From: Paraburkholderia bryophila | GTDB taxonomy: Bacteria; Pseudomonadota; Gammaproteobacteria; Burkholderiales; Burkholderiaceae | Reading direction: 5' to 3' | Length of the DNA: 64,000 nucleotides | Assembly: GCF_003269035.1 (NCBI RefSeq) | Contig: NZ_QLTK01000005.1 | Location: 1 to 64,000, forward strand | Part shown: in pieces, positions 33,444-41,901 of the stretch | Position numbering within the stretch: the first letter of the stretch is position 1 | How the letters are laid out: the number at the start of each line of letters is the position of its first letter | The notes under the pieces: model-generated | What the model saw: only the letters and a program-made list of their open reading frames with translations | Told to the model about the DNA's origin: nothing | The model's database searches: none | Translations under genes and position numbers: made by a program

Positions 33444-34823
33444 TTACTCCCTGGATGGGGCGCGCTGCGCGCGCGCGGTGTGAAGAGCCAGCACGGCGTC
33501 CACATAAGCGTGGGCCTGGCCGACGTAGTGTGCGGGATCGAGCAACTGCTTGAGCCGCTCGCTCGGCAAATGTTCGGTAACGGCCGGATCGGCGGCGAGC
33601 ACGTCGAATAGCGTTTGCCCGTCGCGAATCGCGGCCTTCGATGCGCGCTCGACCAGATGATGCGCGTCGAGCCGGCCGATGCTATCGCCGAGTGCGAGCA
33701 TCACCGCTTCGCCGAGAATCAGGCCACGCGTGACGCCGAGATTCGCGGCGAGGCGCGGCACGTTCACGTTCAGTCCGGCGGCGATCTGTTCGATGTTAGC
33801 AAGCGCGCCGCCCGCGAGGCGCGCGAGGTCCGGCAGCGCGTCCCACTCCGCTTGCCAGCCGCCGAGCGCGCGCTCGTGCTCCTGGACCATGCCGGCGAAT
33901 ACCGTGGCGACGAGCCCCGGCGCGCGCGTCGCGGCCGTCAGCACGGCGGCGCAGCCAACCGGGTTGCGCTTGTGCGGCATGGTCGACGAACCGCCCTTGC
34001 CCGCGGCGGCCGGTTCGGCCAGTTCGTCGATTTCGGTTTGCATTTGCAGCGAGACGTCGCGGGCGATCTTGCCGAGCGTGCCGATCAGCATGCCGAAGAA
34101 CGCCGCTGTTTCGGCGATGCGGTCGCGCTGCGTATGCCACGGCAAGGTGGGCGCGGCGAGGCCGAGTTCTTGCGCGAGCGATTGGGTGACGTGCGGTGCG
34201 GCGTCGCGCAGACTCGCCAGCGTACCGGCCGCGCCGCCGAATTGCAGCACGAGCACGCGAGCACGCAAGGCATCGAGCCGTTCGCGATGCCGCAGCAACG
34301 CGTCGAGCCATTGCGCGAATTTCAGACCGAGCGTGATGGGCAGCGCCTGCTGCAACCAGGTGCGGCCGATCATCGGTGTTGCGCGATGCGTGGCGGCGAG
34401 TTTCGCCACCGCGTCGCAAGTGGCGTGCAAACCCTGGTCGAGCAAGTCGAAGGTGTCGCGCAATTGCAGCACGGTCGCGGTGTCGATAATGTCCTGGCTC
34501 GTTGCGCCCCAATGCACGTATTTCGACGCTTCGGCGTCGGCGGCTTTCACGCGCGCGGTGAGTTGCTTGACGAGCGGAATCGCAAGGTTGCCGCCAAGCG
34601 CGGCGTCGCGCGCGAGAGCGTCAGCGTCGAGTTGATCGGCCTGGCAAGCGGCCTGGATCGCCGGCACCGCCGTGGCGGGAATCACCCGATGCGCAGCCGA
34701 TGCACGCGCCAGCGCCGCTTCGACGTCGAGCATGCGTTGTAGCGTGGTGCGCGGCGACCAGAGGTGGTTCATCGGCTGGGTGCCGCAGAGAAGGCCGGTC
34801 AGACGGGCGCTGGAGTCGAGCAT
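33444..34823 (-). CDS. pcaB: 3-carboxy-cis,cis-muconate cycloisomerase
   Basis: This 459-residue enzyme of the fumarase/aspartase superfamily lactonises 3-carboxymuconate. The superfamily signature GKGGSSTMPHKRNPVGC is present, along with KYVHWGATSQDIIDTATVLQ and PMIGRTWLQQALPITLG. The N-terminal MLDSSARLTGLLCGT matches PcaB. It follows pcaJ by 37 bases in the same operon. Confidence 0.93.
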   Translation of the reverse strand: MLDSSARLTGLLCGTQPMNHLWSPRTTLQRMLDVEAALARASAAHRVIPATAVPAIQAACQADQLDADALARDAALGGNLAIPLVKQLTARVKAADAEASKYVHWGATSQDIIDTATVLQLRDTFDLLDQGLHATCDAVAKLAATHRATPMIGRTWLQQALPITLGLKFAQWLDALLRHRERLDALRARVLVLQFGGAAGTLASLRDAAPHVTQSLAQELGLAAPTLPWHTQRDRIAETAAFFGMLIGTLGKIARDVSLQMQTEIDELAEPAAAGKGGSSTMPHKRNPVGCAAVLTAATRAPGLVATVFAGMVQEHERALGGWQAEWDALPDLARLAGGALANIEQIAAGLNVNVPRLAANLGVTRGLILGEAVMLALGDSIGRLDAHHLVERASKAAIRDGQTLFDVLAADPAVTEHLPSERLKQLLDPAHYVGQAHAYVDAVLALHTARAQRAPSRE

Positions 34824-34860
34824 GTTGGCGTGGAGGTTCGGAAGGAGATCGGAGTCAAGC

Positions 34861-35520
34861 TTAACCCGCCCGCGCCGCTTGCGTCCCGTCGATCAACGGC
34901 ACGCCGGTCAGCTTGTGCAGCGCGTCGAAATCGATGTCCGAGAAAATCTCGCGCACCACGAGGCCCTGATCGGTCACGTCGATCATGGCGAGGTCCGTAT
35001 AGATTCGGTCCACGCACGCAATGCCGGTGACCGGATACGTGCATTCGGCGGCGATCTTGCTCTCGCCCTGCTTGGTCAGGTGCTCCATCATCACGTACAC
35101 CTGTTTTGCGCCGATCGCCAGATCCATTGCGCCGCCCACGGCCGGAATCGCGTCCGGCGCGCCGGTGTGCCAGTTCGCCAGATCGCCTCTGGCCGAGACC
35201 TGGAATGCACCGAGCACGCAGAAGTCCAGGTGGCCGCCGCGCATCATCGCGAACGAATCGGCGTGGTGAAAATACGCGCCGCCCGTGAGCAGCGTGACAT
35301 GCTGCTTGCCGGCGTTGATCAGTTCGTCGTCTTCGTCGCCTTTGGCGGGCGCCGGGCCCATGCCGAGCAGGCCGTTTTCGCTGTGCAGGAAGATTTCCTT
35401 GTCGGCGGCGAGGTGGTTGGCCACCAGCGTGGGCACGCCGATGCCGAGGTTCACATAGGCGCCTTCGGGGATATCCAGCGCAACGCGTTTGGCCATTTCA
35501 TCGCGGGTCAGTTTTTTCAT
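34861..35520 (-). CDS. pcaJ: 3-oxoadipate CoA-transferase subunit B
   Basis: This 219-residue beta subunit transfers CoA from succinyl-CoA to 3-oxoadipate. It starts MKKLTRDEMAKRVALDIPEGAYVNLGIG and has the catalytic Glu in HSENGLLGMGPAP. The ATG at 35520 has GGAGA upstream. It forms a heteromer with the subunit encoded 13 bases upstream. Confidence 0.93.
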   Translation of the reverse strand: MKKLTRDEMAKRVALDIPEGAYVNLGIGVPTLVANHLAADKEIFLHSENGLLGMGPAPAKGDEDDELINAGKQHVTLLTGGAYFHHADSFAMMRGGHLDFCVLGAFQVSARGDLANWHTGAPDAIPAVGGAMDLAIGAKQVYVMMEHLTKQGESKIAAECTYPVTGIACVDRIYTDLAMIDVTDQGLVVREIFSDIDFDALHKLTGVPLIDGTQAARAG

Positions 35521-35533
35521 GTCGGTCTCCAGG

Positions 35534-36232
35534 TCAGGCGGCGGCGGTGGCGGCGATTTGATGCGCCGCTTGCGGCACTTCAATGACGCGTTGCACGAAG
35601 ATGCCGGGCGTGACGATCACCTCCGGGTCGAGTTCACCGAGCGGCACCACTTGCGACACCTGCACGATCGCGGTTTTCGCCGCACTGGCCATGATCGGGC
35701 CGAAATTGCGCGCCGTCTTGCGATAGGTGAGATTGCCCCAGCGGTCGCCCCGATATGCCTTGATCAGCGCGAAGTCCGCATGCAGCGGCGACTCCAGCAC
35801 GTAGTGCTTGCCGTCGATCAGACGCGTTTCCTTGCCTTCGGCAAGCCGCGTGCCGTACGCGGTCGGCGTGAAAAAGCCGCCAATGCCCGCACCGGCCGCG
35901 CGAATCCGTTCCGCGAGATTGCCCTGCGGCACCAGTTCGAGCTCGATTTCGCCGGCGCGATACAGCGCGTCGAACACATACGAATCGGTCTGACGCGGAA
36001 ACGAACAGATGATCTTGCGCACGCGTTTGGCTTTGAGCAACGCAGCCAGGCCGATGTCGCCATTGCCCGCGTTGTTGTTGACGATGGTCAGCTCGCGCGC
36101 GCCCTGTTCGATCAGCGCGTCGATCAGCTCCGACGGCATGCCGGCCGTGCCGAAGCCGCCGATCATGACGGTCGCGCCGTCGTGGACATCGGCGACGGCC
36201 GATTCAAGTGACTCGAAAATCTTGTTGATCAT
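35534..36232 (-). CDS. pcaI: 3-oxoadipate CoA-transferase subunit A
   Basis: This 232-residue alpha subunit has the CoA-transferase family I pattern GATVMIGGFGTAGMPSELIDAL and GGFFTPTAYGT near the middle. It is the first gene of the pcaIJBDC operon. The ATG at 36232 has AAGGAAA upstream; the longer open frame to 36292 runs into the regulatory region. Two operator-like boxes lie 70-104 bases upstream. The thiolase step (pcaF) and the ring-cleaving dioxygenase (pcaGH) are not in this window. Confidence 0.93.
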   Translation of the reverse strand: MINKIFESLESAVADVHDGATVMIGGFGTAGMPSELIDALIEQGARELTIVNNNAGNGDIGLAALLKAKRVRKIICSFPRQTDSYVFDALYRAGEIELELVPQGNLAERIRAAGAGIGGFFTPTAYGTRLAEGKETRLIDGKHYVLESPLHADFALIKAYRGDRWGNLTYRKTARNFGPIMASAAKTAIVQVSQVVPLGELDPEVIVTPGIFVQRVIEVPQAAHQIAATAAA

Positions 36233-36301
36233 GTCGAATTTCCTTTGGGAGCGCTGCGTGCCGCTGGGCTGCCGCCTTGCCGATGTGTTCACTCGCGATT
36301 T

Positions 36302-36335
36302 GTTCGTTATGTGAACAGTGATTCGTTTAGCGAAC
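36302..36335. promoter_or_regulatory. two tandem 15-bp PcaR-like operator boxes
   Basis: Box 1 (36302-36316) is GTTCGTTATGTGAAC and box 2 (36321-36335) is ATTCGTTTAGCGAAC, 19 bases apart. Both are dyads and resemble the GTTCGATAATCGCAC site recognised by the IclR-family activator PcaR of Pseudomonas. They lie between pcaI and the divergent LysR gene. An IclR-type regulator acting here would have to be encoded elsewhere. Confidence 0.55.
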
Positions 36336-36511
36336 GTTGGGGCAATTATGGTTGTGCTTCGGCTGCATTGTCAAGGCAGGGGAATCCCGTTAAACGCGCT
36401 GCGGGTCTTCGACGAAGCCAAACGCACTATCCTCGGATGAGATTTTTAGGCTACCCTCTATGCCGACAAACAGATAATCCATCACCCGCACCGCAGCAGG
36501 CCCAATCGAGC

Positions 36512-37441
36512 ATGTCCGAGACAAACCTGGATCTCAACCTGATCCCCTTTCTGGTCGCGATGGAAGACACGCGCAACGTCAGCCGCGCGGCCGAGCAACT
36601 CGGCGTGAGTCAGCCGCGCGTCAGCACCGCGTTGGGACGGCTGCGCGAATACTTCGACGATCCGTTGTTCGTGCGCACCTCCAAAGGCATGGAGCCGACG
36701 CCGCGTGCGCTCGCCATCCTGCCGGCCGCGCGCGACGCGCTGCTGCGGATCGAGAAAGGCATGCTCGACGTCCAGGATTTCGATCCGGACACCAGCACGC
36801 ACACCTTTTCGATCGCACTTTCCGACGTCGGCGAGATCGTGTTCCTGCCGCGCCTGCTGCAACTCTTCGCCGAGCGCGCGCCGTTCGCGAATCTGCGCTC
36901 GGTGACGCTGTCGCCGTCGAACGTGGAACGCGGGCTCGAATCGGGCGACGTCGACCTGGCGGTCGGCTATTTCCCGGACCTGGCGGGCAATAACTTTTTT
37001 CAGCAGCGGCTCTTCACGCACCGCTTCATCTGCCTGATGCGCGCTGGCCATCCACTGGCGAAGGCGCCGCTCACGCTCGCGCAGTTCGTGGCAGCGGGCC
37101 ACGCCGTCGTGCGTGCCGAAGGACGCAGCCAGGAAGTGCTGGAGCAATTCCTGGAAAAGAAACGCATCAAGCGGCGCGCCGTGCTCGAAACGCCGCATTT
37201 CATGAGCCTGCCGTTCATCCTTGCGCGTACCGATCTGCTGGCGACGGTGCCCCATGCCATCGGTTTCGCGTACGTGTCGGAGCATGCGTCGATCACGCTG
37301 GTCGAACCGCCGCTGCCATTGCCGCGTTTCGATCTGCGGCAGCACTGGCATCGCAAGTTTCATAACGATCCGCGCGCGAGCTGGTTGCGCGGCGTAGTCG
37401 CCGAACTCTTCAACGATGCGATGGACGAGTGGCCGAAGTAG
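36512..37441 (+). CDS. LysR-family transcriptional regulator
   Basis: This 309-residue regulator begins MSETNLDLNLIPFLVAMEDTRNVSRAAEQLG, with the helix-turn-helix continuing through VSQPRVSTALGRLREYFDDPLFVRT. The DLNLIPFLVAME opening belongs to the LeuO/NodD-like LysR subgroup. The effector-binding domain starts near residue 95. It is divergent from pcaI but is not a close PcaQ look-alike, so its link to the pca genes is positional only. Confidence 0.87.
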   Translation: MSETNLDLNLIPFLVAMEDTRNVSRAAEQLGVSQPRVSTALGRLREYFDDPLFVRTSKGMEPTPRALAILPAARDALLRIEKGMLDVQDFDPDTSTHTFSIALSDVGEIVFLPRLLQLFAERAPFANLRSVTLSPSNVERGLESGDVDLAVGYFPDLAGNNFFQQRLFTHRFICLMRAGHPLAKAPLTLAQFVAAGHAVVRAEGRSQEVLEQFLEKKRIKRRAVLETPHFMSLPFILARTDLLATVPHAIGFAYVSEHASITLVEPPLPLPRFDLRQHWHRKFHNDPRASWLRGVVAELFNDAMDEWPK

Positions 37442-37567
37442 CCGCTTGCGCCCCGACAGCGATCAGGGTGATCGGCACGGCAGGGCCTGAAACATGGAAC
37501 AATGGCCTGACTCATTGACCCCGCGCGCCAGCAGCAGCGGCAACGCGCGCTCCCGGAGGAACACCGC

Positions 37568-38206
37568 ATGACCAGCAGCAAGACAGAAAAAACCCAACCC
37601 GCGGCGAACGCGGACCGCCCGAGCCGCGAAGAAGCCGAAGCGGCCGTTCGCGTGCTGCTGCGCTGGGCCGGCGACGATCCGGCGCGTGAAGGCCTGATCG
37701 ATACGCCGGCGCGCGTGGTGCGCTCGTACGAGGAGTTTTACGCGGGCTATCAGGTCGATCCGCGCGAGATCCTCGCCCGCACCTTCTCCGAAGTGGACGG
37801 CTACGACGAAATGATCGTGCTGAAAGATATTCGCTTCGAAAGCTATTGCGAGCATCACATGGTGCCGATCATCGGGCGGGCTCACGTGGCGTATCTTCCC
37901 CAGCATCGGGTGGTCGGCATTTCGAAGCTGGCGCGCCTCGTGGATGCGTTCGCCAAGCGCCTGCAGATTCAGGAAAAGATGACGGTGCAGATTGCCGATA
38001 CGCTGAACGAGGTGCTGCAGCCGGCGGGCGTCGGCGTGATTCTCGAAGCGGCGCACCAGTGCATGTCGACGCGCGGTGTCCATAAGGCCGGCGTGACGAT
38101 GGTTACCTCGCGCATGCTGGGGACGTTCCGCTCCGATCCGTCGACCCGTCGCGAGTTTCTGTCGATCGTGGGGAATCCGGGCGTGGTGGCGGTGGCTAAT
38201 ACGTAA
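37568..38206 (+). CDS. folE: GTP cyclohydrolase I
   Basis: This 212-residue enzyme makes dihydroneopterin triphosphate from GTP, the first step of folate (and pterin) synthesis. Signatures are [19 protein letters not shown] with zinc-ligating Cys/His, [23 protein letters not shown] and [12 protein letters not shown] with the third zinc Cys. GGAGGAA lies ahead of the ATG at 37568. An N-terminal extension of about 18 residues is low-complexity. No other folate gene is adjacent. Confidence 0.95.
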   Translation: MTSSKTEKTQPAANADRPSREEAEAAVRVLLRWAGDDPAREGLIDTPARVVRSYEEFYAGYQVDPREILARTFSEVDGYDEMIVLKDIRFESYCEHHMVPIIGRAHVAYLPQHRVVGISKLARLVDAFAKRLQIQEKMTVQIADTLNEVLQPAGVGVILEAAHQCMSTRGVHKAGVTMVTSRMLGTFRSDPSTRREFLSIVGNPGVVAVANT

Positions 38207-38227
38207 TACGTGGCGGGAAGAGGCGGT

Positions 38228-38311
38228 GGTGCTTCGTGCGATGCCTCATGCGGTGCCCCATTCGGTGCTTCAGGCCGTGTTTCAGGCCGCGCTTCAAGCC
38301 GTGCTCCGCGC
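38228..38311. repeat. seven degenerate 12-bp tandem units at the end of the exporter gene
   Basis: Units of 12 bases (GGTGCTTCGTGC, GATGCCTCATGC, GGTGCCCCATTC, GGTGCTTCAGGC, CGTGTTTCAGGC, CGCGCTTCAAGC, CGTGCTCCGCGC) follow one another without gaps. The array covers the stop codon of the EamA gene (38294-38296) and the spacer towards folE. The period is a multiple of three, so length changes would keep frame. Confidence 0.7.
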
Positions 38312-39199
38312 TGCGCCCATCCGGCCCAACGTGGCAAGCAGCACCGCGCCGAGCACGCACGCCACGCCCGTCAACTGCGCCGCGCTGACCGGCTCGCGCA
38401 ATGCGAGCGCCGCCAGAGCCACCGCGCTGACCGGCACCAACGCGGTCATCAATCCGGCCTCCGCGCCGCTGATCCGCGCGGCGCCCGCATACCAGAGCAC
38501 GAAACCCGCCACCGTCGGCACCAGCGCGTAGTACAGCACGCCGGCCAGCGCGGGCGCGTCGACCGGCAGCATCCACGGTTTCTCGAAACAGGCCGGCACG
38601 AGTGCGACCGCGAAGCCGATCCCGCACATCAACGCCGACAGCGGCAGCGGCGCGACCGGCTGGTGCAGCCTGCGATTGAGCAGAATGAAAAGCGCCTCGC
38701 AGACGATCGCGGCGAACACCAGCGCATTGCCCATCAGCGAACTCGCCGCATGCGGCGCAGTGAAATCGCCGGGATGGACGGTACATACCAGCACGCCCGC
38801 CGTGGCCAACAATATCGCGCCGATCAAGGACGGCGCCGGGCGCTCGCCGAGCGCAAGCATCGCCACGCCCGCCGACACCGCGGGCAGGGTGCCGGCAATC
38901 ACGCCGGCATCCGCGGCGGACGCGAGTTTCATGCCGCTGATCAGCAACACCGTATAGCCGACGCTGCCCGCGCCGGCCTGGGCGATCACCAGCAAGGTAT
39001 CGTGACGATCCAGACGCGGCCAGCGCACGCCGCGCCAGCGCATGACGAGCACGAATAGCGGAAACGCGATCGCAAAGCGCAGCGCGGTCGCACTGAACGG
39101 CGGCAAGCCGGCCGCGATCGACTTGCTGACCACCACCGTGCTGCCGACGCCGAGCATCGCCAGGGCGCAAAACAGGTATCCGAGATGCCGCGAATTCAT
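38294..39199 (-). CDS. EamA-family (DMT superfamily) transporter
   Basis: This 301-residue inner-membrane protein has ten hydrophobic segments in two EamA repeats. Landmarks are ALAMLGVGSTVVVSKSIAAGLPPF and FAIAFPLFVLVMRWRG in the first, and AIVCEALFILLNRRL and ALVPVSAVALAALALREP in the second. Such proteins usually export amino acids or other small metabolites. It converges with folE, with the 12-bp repeat between them. The substrate is unknown. Confidence 0.87.
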   Translation of the reverse strand: MNSRHLGYLFCALAMLGVGSTVVVSKSIAAGLPPFSATALRFAIAFPLFVLVMRWRGVRWPRLDRHDTLLVIAQAGAGSVGYTVLLISGMKLASAADAGVIAGTLPAVSAGVAMLALGERPAPSLIGAILLATAGVLVCTVHPGDFTAPHAASSLMGNALVFAAIVCEALFILLNRRLHQPVAPLPLSALMCGIGFAVALVPACFEKPWMLPVDAPALAGVLYYALVPTVAGFVLWYAGAARISGAEAGLMTALVPVSAVALAALALREPVSAAQLTGVACVLGAVLLATLGRMGAARSTA

Positions 39200-39493
39200 G
39201 GTGCCGTCCTATTCCTATCGCTGTTCGTGGATGCGTTGCAACGAACCGGCAGAATAGGCGCGCGGGCGGCACACGGTCTTGAACGAAATTGCAGCGTCGT
39301 ATCGAGCCTATCGACGCGCGGAGCGACGTCAACCCGGCGCGTAACGCATCGAGTATTCTCAGCAAGGTCTGGTGGGCGCGCGAAACACTCATGCCGCCCG
39401 TCACGCCCATTGCGCCCGTCGGGAACGTACTTTGCAAGCACACAACGAAGGCCGCTTCAAGCCGGCCCAAACGCAATAACAGGAGCTGCTCAA
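39200..39493. promoter_or_regulatory. divergent spacer between EamA and DedA genes
   Basis: About 295 bases separate the two genes, so promoters for both must lie here. Long shadow frames cross it, but no ribosome binding site supports a gene. I see no clear palindrome or repeat. Confidence 0.4.
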
Positions 39494-40573
39494 TTGGTAG
39501 AGTTTCCGTCTTCGGCGGTGGCAACCTGGGGTGGCGCGTTCGTGTTCATCAACGTCCTGTTGACGCGTCTCGGGGTGCCGATTCCCGCCGTGCCCGTGCT
39601 GCTCTTTGCCGGTTCCGCGATCGCCGCCGGCACGCTGTCGTTCTGGCCGATCCTGCTCGCTGCGGTGCTGGGCGCGCTGATCGGCGACGCCGCGTGGTTC
39701 GCCGCCGGCCGTCTGTATGGCCGCAAGCTGATGGCCGCGCTCGGCCGCCTTTCGCCCGCGATCGACGCCAAGGTCGACAAAGCGCGCTCGCTGTTCGAGC
39801 GCTTCGGCGTGCCGCTCGTGTCGATCTCGAAGTTCGTCCCCGGCCTCGCTTTGATTACCCCGCCGCTGATGGGTACCACGGCCGTCGACACGCGTATTTA
39901 CGCTGTCTGGGATCTGGTGGGCGTGCTCGCGTGGGCAAACTTCTGGTTGCTCGGTGGCGCTGCGGCGGAACGACAGTTACACATGCTGCTCGACCTGGTG
40001 AAAGCGCGCGGCGGCACGGTGATCGATATTCTGCTGGGCGCGGCGCTCGTCTATCTGCTCTATCGGATGCATCTGCGGCGGCGTGAGCGGCGGCGTTTCG
40101 CGCGGGCGGCATCGGCCGAGGCGGCGCAAAACGCGTCTCGCGGCTGGCGGCGCATCGTGCCGCCCAAGGTGCTCGACGCGCGTCCGCAGGCCCTCGCGCC
40201 CGACACGCCGCGCGCGATTCCCGGCGCGCTCGCCTTCGATCCCCACTCGCCCGAGCAGATCGACGGTGCGCTTCGCGCGTACGACATGGTGATTTACTGC
40301 ATATGCCCGGACAGCGCGACGGCGGTGGAGATCACGCAGCGCATGCGGTTAGGCGGCTATACGCGGATTCGCGCCTTGCGAGGCGGGCTGGAGGCGTGGC
40401 AGAGGCGCGGCTTTCCTGTCGAACCGCTCGGGCCGGCTGACGAATTGACGACCGGATATCGGCCGCCGTCGCCATCTGGAGACGACTCGAGCGGCCCGCG
40501 TGGCACACACGACACAACTCGCGGTGCAATCACGTTACGCGGCTTTGCGCCGCGCCGCAGTCAAAGCACCTGA
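39494..40573 (+). CDS. DedA-family membrane protein fused to a rhodanese-like domain
   Basis: This 359-residue protein starts at TTG 39494, with AGGAG eight bases upstream. The N-terminal part (about 1-190) is a DedA/VTT-type membrane domain: PAVPVLLFAGSAIAAG, LGALIGDAAWFAAGRLYG, FERFGVPLVSISKFVPGLALITPP. A basic linker (RRRERRRFARAA) leads to a C-terminal rhodanese-like domain (about 245-310) with YCICPDSATA holding the candidate active Cys and RALRGGLEAWQRRGFPV. DedA proteins are linked to lipid scrambling and membrane homeostasis. The fusion suggests redox or sulfur input. A disordered tail ends the protein. Confidence 0.82.
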   Translation: MVEFPSSAVATWGGAFVFINVLLTRLGVPIPAVPVLLFAGSAIAAGTLSFWPILLAAVLGALIGDAAWFAAGRLYGRKLMAALGRLSPAIDAKVDKARSLFERFGVPLVSISKFVPGLALITPPLMGTTAVDTRIYAVWDLVGVLAWANFWLLGGAAAERQLHMLLDLVKARGGTVIDILLGAALVYLLYRMHLRRRERRRFARAASAEAAQNASRGWRRIVPPKVLDARPQALAPDTPRAIPGALAFDPHSPEQIDGALRAYDMVIYCICPDSATAVEITQRMRLGGYTRIRALRGGLEAWQRRGFPVEPLGPADELTTGYRPPSPSGDDSSGPRGTHDTTRGAITLRGFAPRRSQST

Positions 40574-40589
40574 TCCGCGCGGCTCGATC

Positions 40590-41459
40590 TCAGTGATTGC
40601 GCAACAGACTGGCGGCAGACCGCATTCGGCGTTTGCGCTCTTTCTTCAGCCAGTGCAGCGCCGCGTCGGTGTCGCCCGCGCCGGCCAGCAACGCGGCGTT
40701 GTCACGCAGCAGCATTTCGCTGGCGACGATATCGTTTAGCGTCCCAAAGCGTTTCTGAATCTGTTTCAAACGCTTTAGCGTGCGCTTATGGCCGCCGTTC
40801 AGCACTGGCGCAAAAAACTCCAGCAGATAGCGTAGTTTCTTGCCCTCTTTCCTGACATCGTGAAAGGCCGTGTAGTTGGCGCGCTTTGCCCGGCGCGCGC
40901 GCTTCATGCGTTTCTTCAATGCGCGCTCCGAAGCCGCCACGCGTAGATTGGCGAATTCCTGCAGCGGCACGCGCCCGGGCGCAGTGTTCAATTCCTTGGC
41001 GGCACTGGTCAGCGCTTCGCGCAGCAAATGCTTGACGTCCGCGTTCGAGAGGGTTTCCCGGCTCGTGGCGAGCGCCTCGTCGCGCGCTTCCTGAAGCCTG
41101 GGGGCGAGCCCGCTCGCCGAGCTTTTCTTCCGGCTCAGCAACTCGCGCAAAATGTCCCAGTCGCGGGTCTTGCCGGCAGCCGTGGCGAGATACTTGTACA
41201 GGGCACGTTGCCGCGTGTTTTCGCCTTTTTCGAGCAAAGGCTGGAAGGCCCACCAAAGGGAACGCAAACGCCGCAGCGACACGCGAAACTTGTGCAGCGC
41301 TTCGGGTGAGGCGTCCTCGCGAACCGCCCTGCCTTCTTCGATCGCATTGTCGACGAGCGGCTCGGCGTAGGCCGTAAAGGCGGCCTGTGCAGAAGGTTCG
41401 GCGCCGCCCGGCTCGCTGTGGGCGGCATGTCGATCCCTTTTCCGATGCTCTCGGTTCAT
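40590..41459 (-). CDS. CHAD-domain protein, probable polyphosphate binder
   Basis: This 289-residue helical protein carries a CHAD domain: EALHKFRVSLRRLRSLWWAF at the start and AFHDVRKEGKKLRYLLEFF near the end, with conserved His and many Arg/Lys. CHAD domains are known to bind inorganic polyphosphate. The ATG at 41459 was chosen because AGGGG lies five bases upstream. The longer starts at 41486 and 41600 lack one. It is divergent from a phosphate transporter and near a polyphosphate kinase, which supports a polyphosphate role. Confidence 0.88.
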   Translation of the reverse strand: MNREHRKRDRHAAHSEPGGAEPSAQAAFTAYAEPLVDNAIEEGRAVREDASPEALHKFRVSLRRLRSLWWAFQPLLEKGENTRQRALYKYLATAAGKTRDWDILRELLSRKKSSASGLAPRLQEARDEALATSRETLSNADVKHLLREALTSAAKELNTAPGRVPLQEFANLRVAASERALKKRMKRARRAKRANYTAFHDVRKEGKKLRYLLEFFAPVLNGGHKRTLKRLKQIQKRFGTLNDIVASEMLLRDNAALLAGAGDTDAALHWLKKERKRRMRSAASLLRNH

Positions 41460-41901
41460 TGGCGCCCCTTTTTGCGGTTCGTTCATGGAGCGTAGCAAAA
41501 AAAGAGCCTCCCGGGCTTGGCGCGCAGCTTCGCCGCAGCACGCTTCGGGAAAAAGTGCGCGACCCTGACTCCCGGCAAGAAGATTTTTTACCGCATCCAT
41601 TAGCGCGACGCCGAATCACCGTCTATCTTCAACATACGCTTCGCCGCCGACGCGAATGCCAAAAACCCGCGCCTGCGACACGCAAAACATGCCTGCAAAC
41701 GCCATGCAGTTGTTTTCGGACATCTGACGATCGATATCCGCCAGCTTTCACGAAATTCTCTATCGAAACGGCGCGCGGCCTTTACCCGCGTGCTTTCCCG
41801 CGCGACCTAGGTCTCGCGGGGGTGTCATGTCGTTGTCATCATTGCGACACACACGCCCCGCAGGATCGGTGGTTCCGCGACAAACTCTTGGGGCACAAGT
41901 C
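41460..41901. promoter_or_regulatory. divergent spacer holding a PHO-box-like sequence
   Basis: About 440 bases separate the CHAD gene from the Pit gene. At 41822-41839 two 7-base repeats GTGTCAT and TTGTCAT are separated by four bases, the 11-base period of the PhoB-binding PHO box. It lies 62 bases ahead of the Pit start chosen here. Nothing else recognisable was found in the rest. Confidence 0.5.

Noticed and set aside
41827..41901. Upstream start for the Pit transporter
   Set aside because: It would lie inside the PHO-box-like sequence, and the added N-terminus is not typical. The ATG at 41902 is more consistent.
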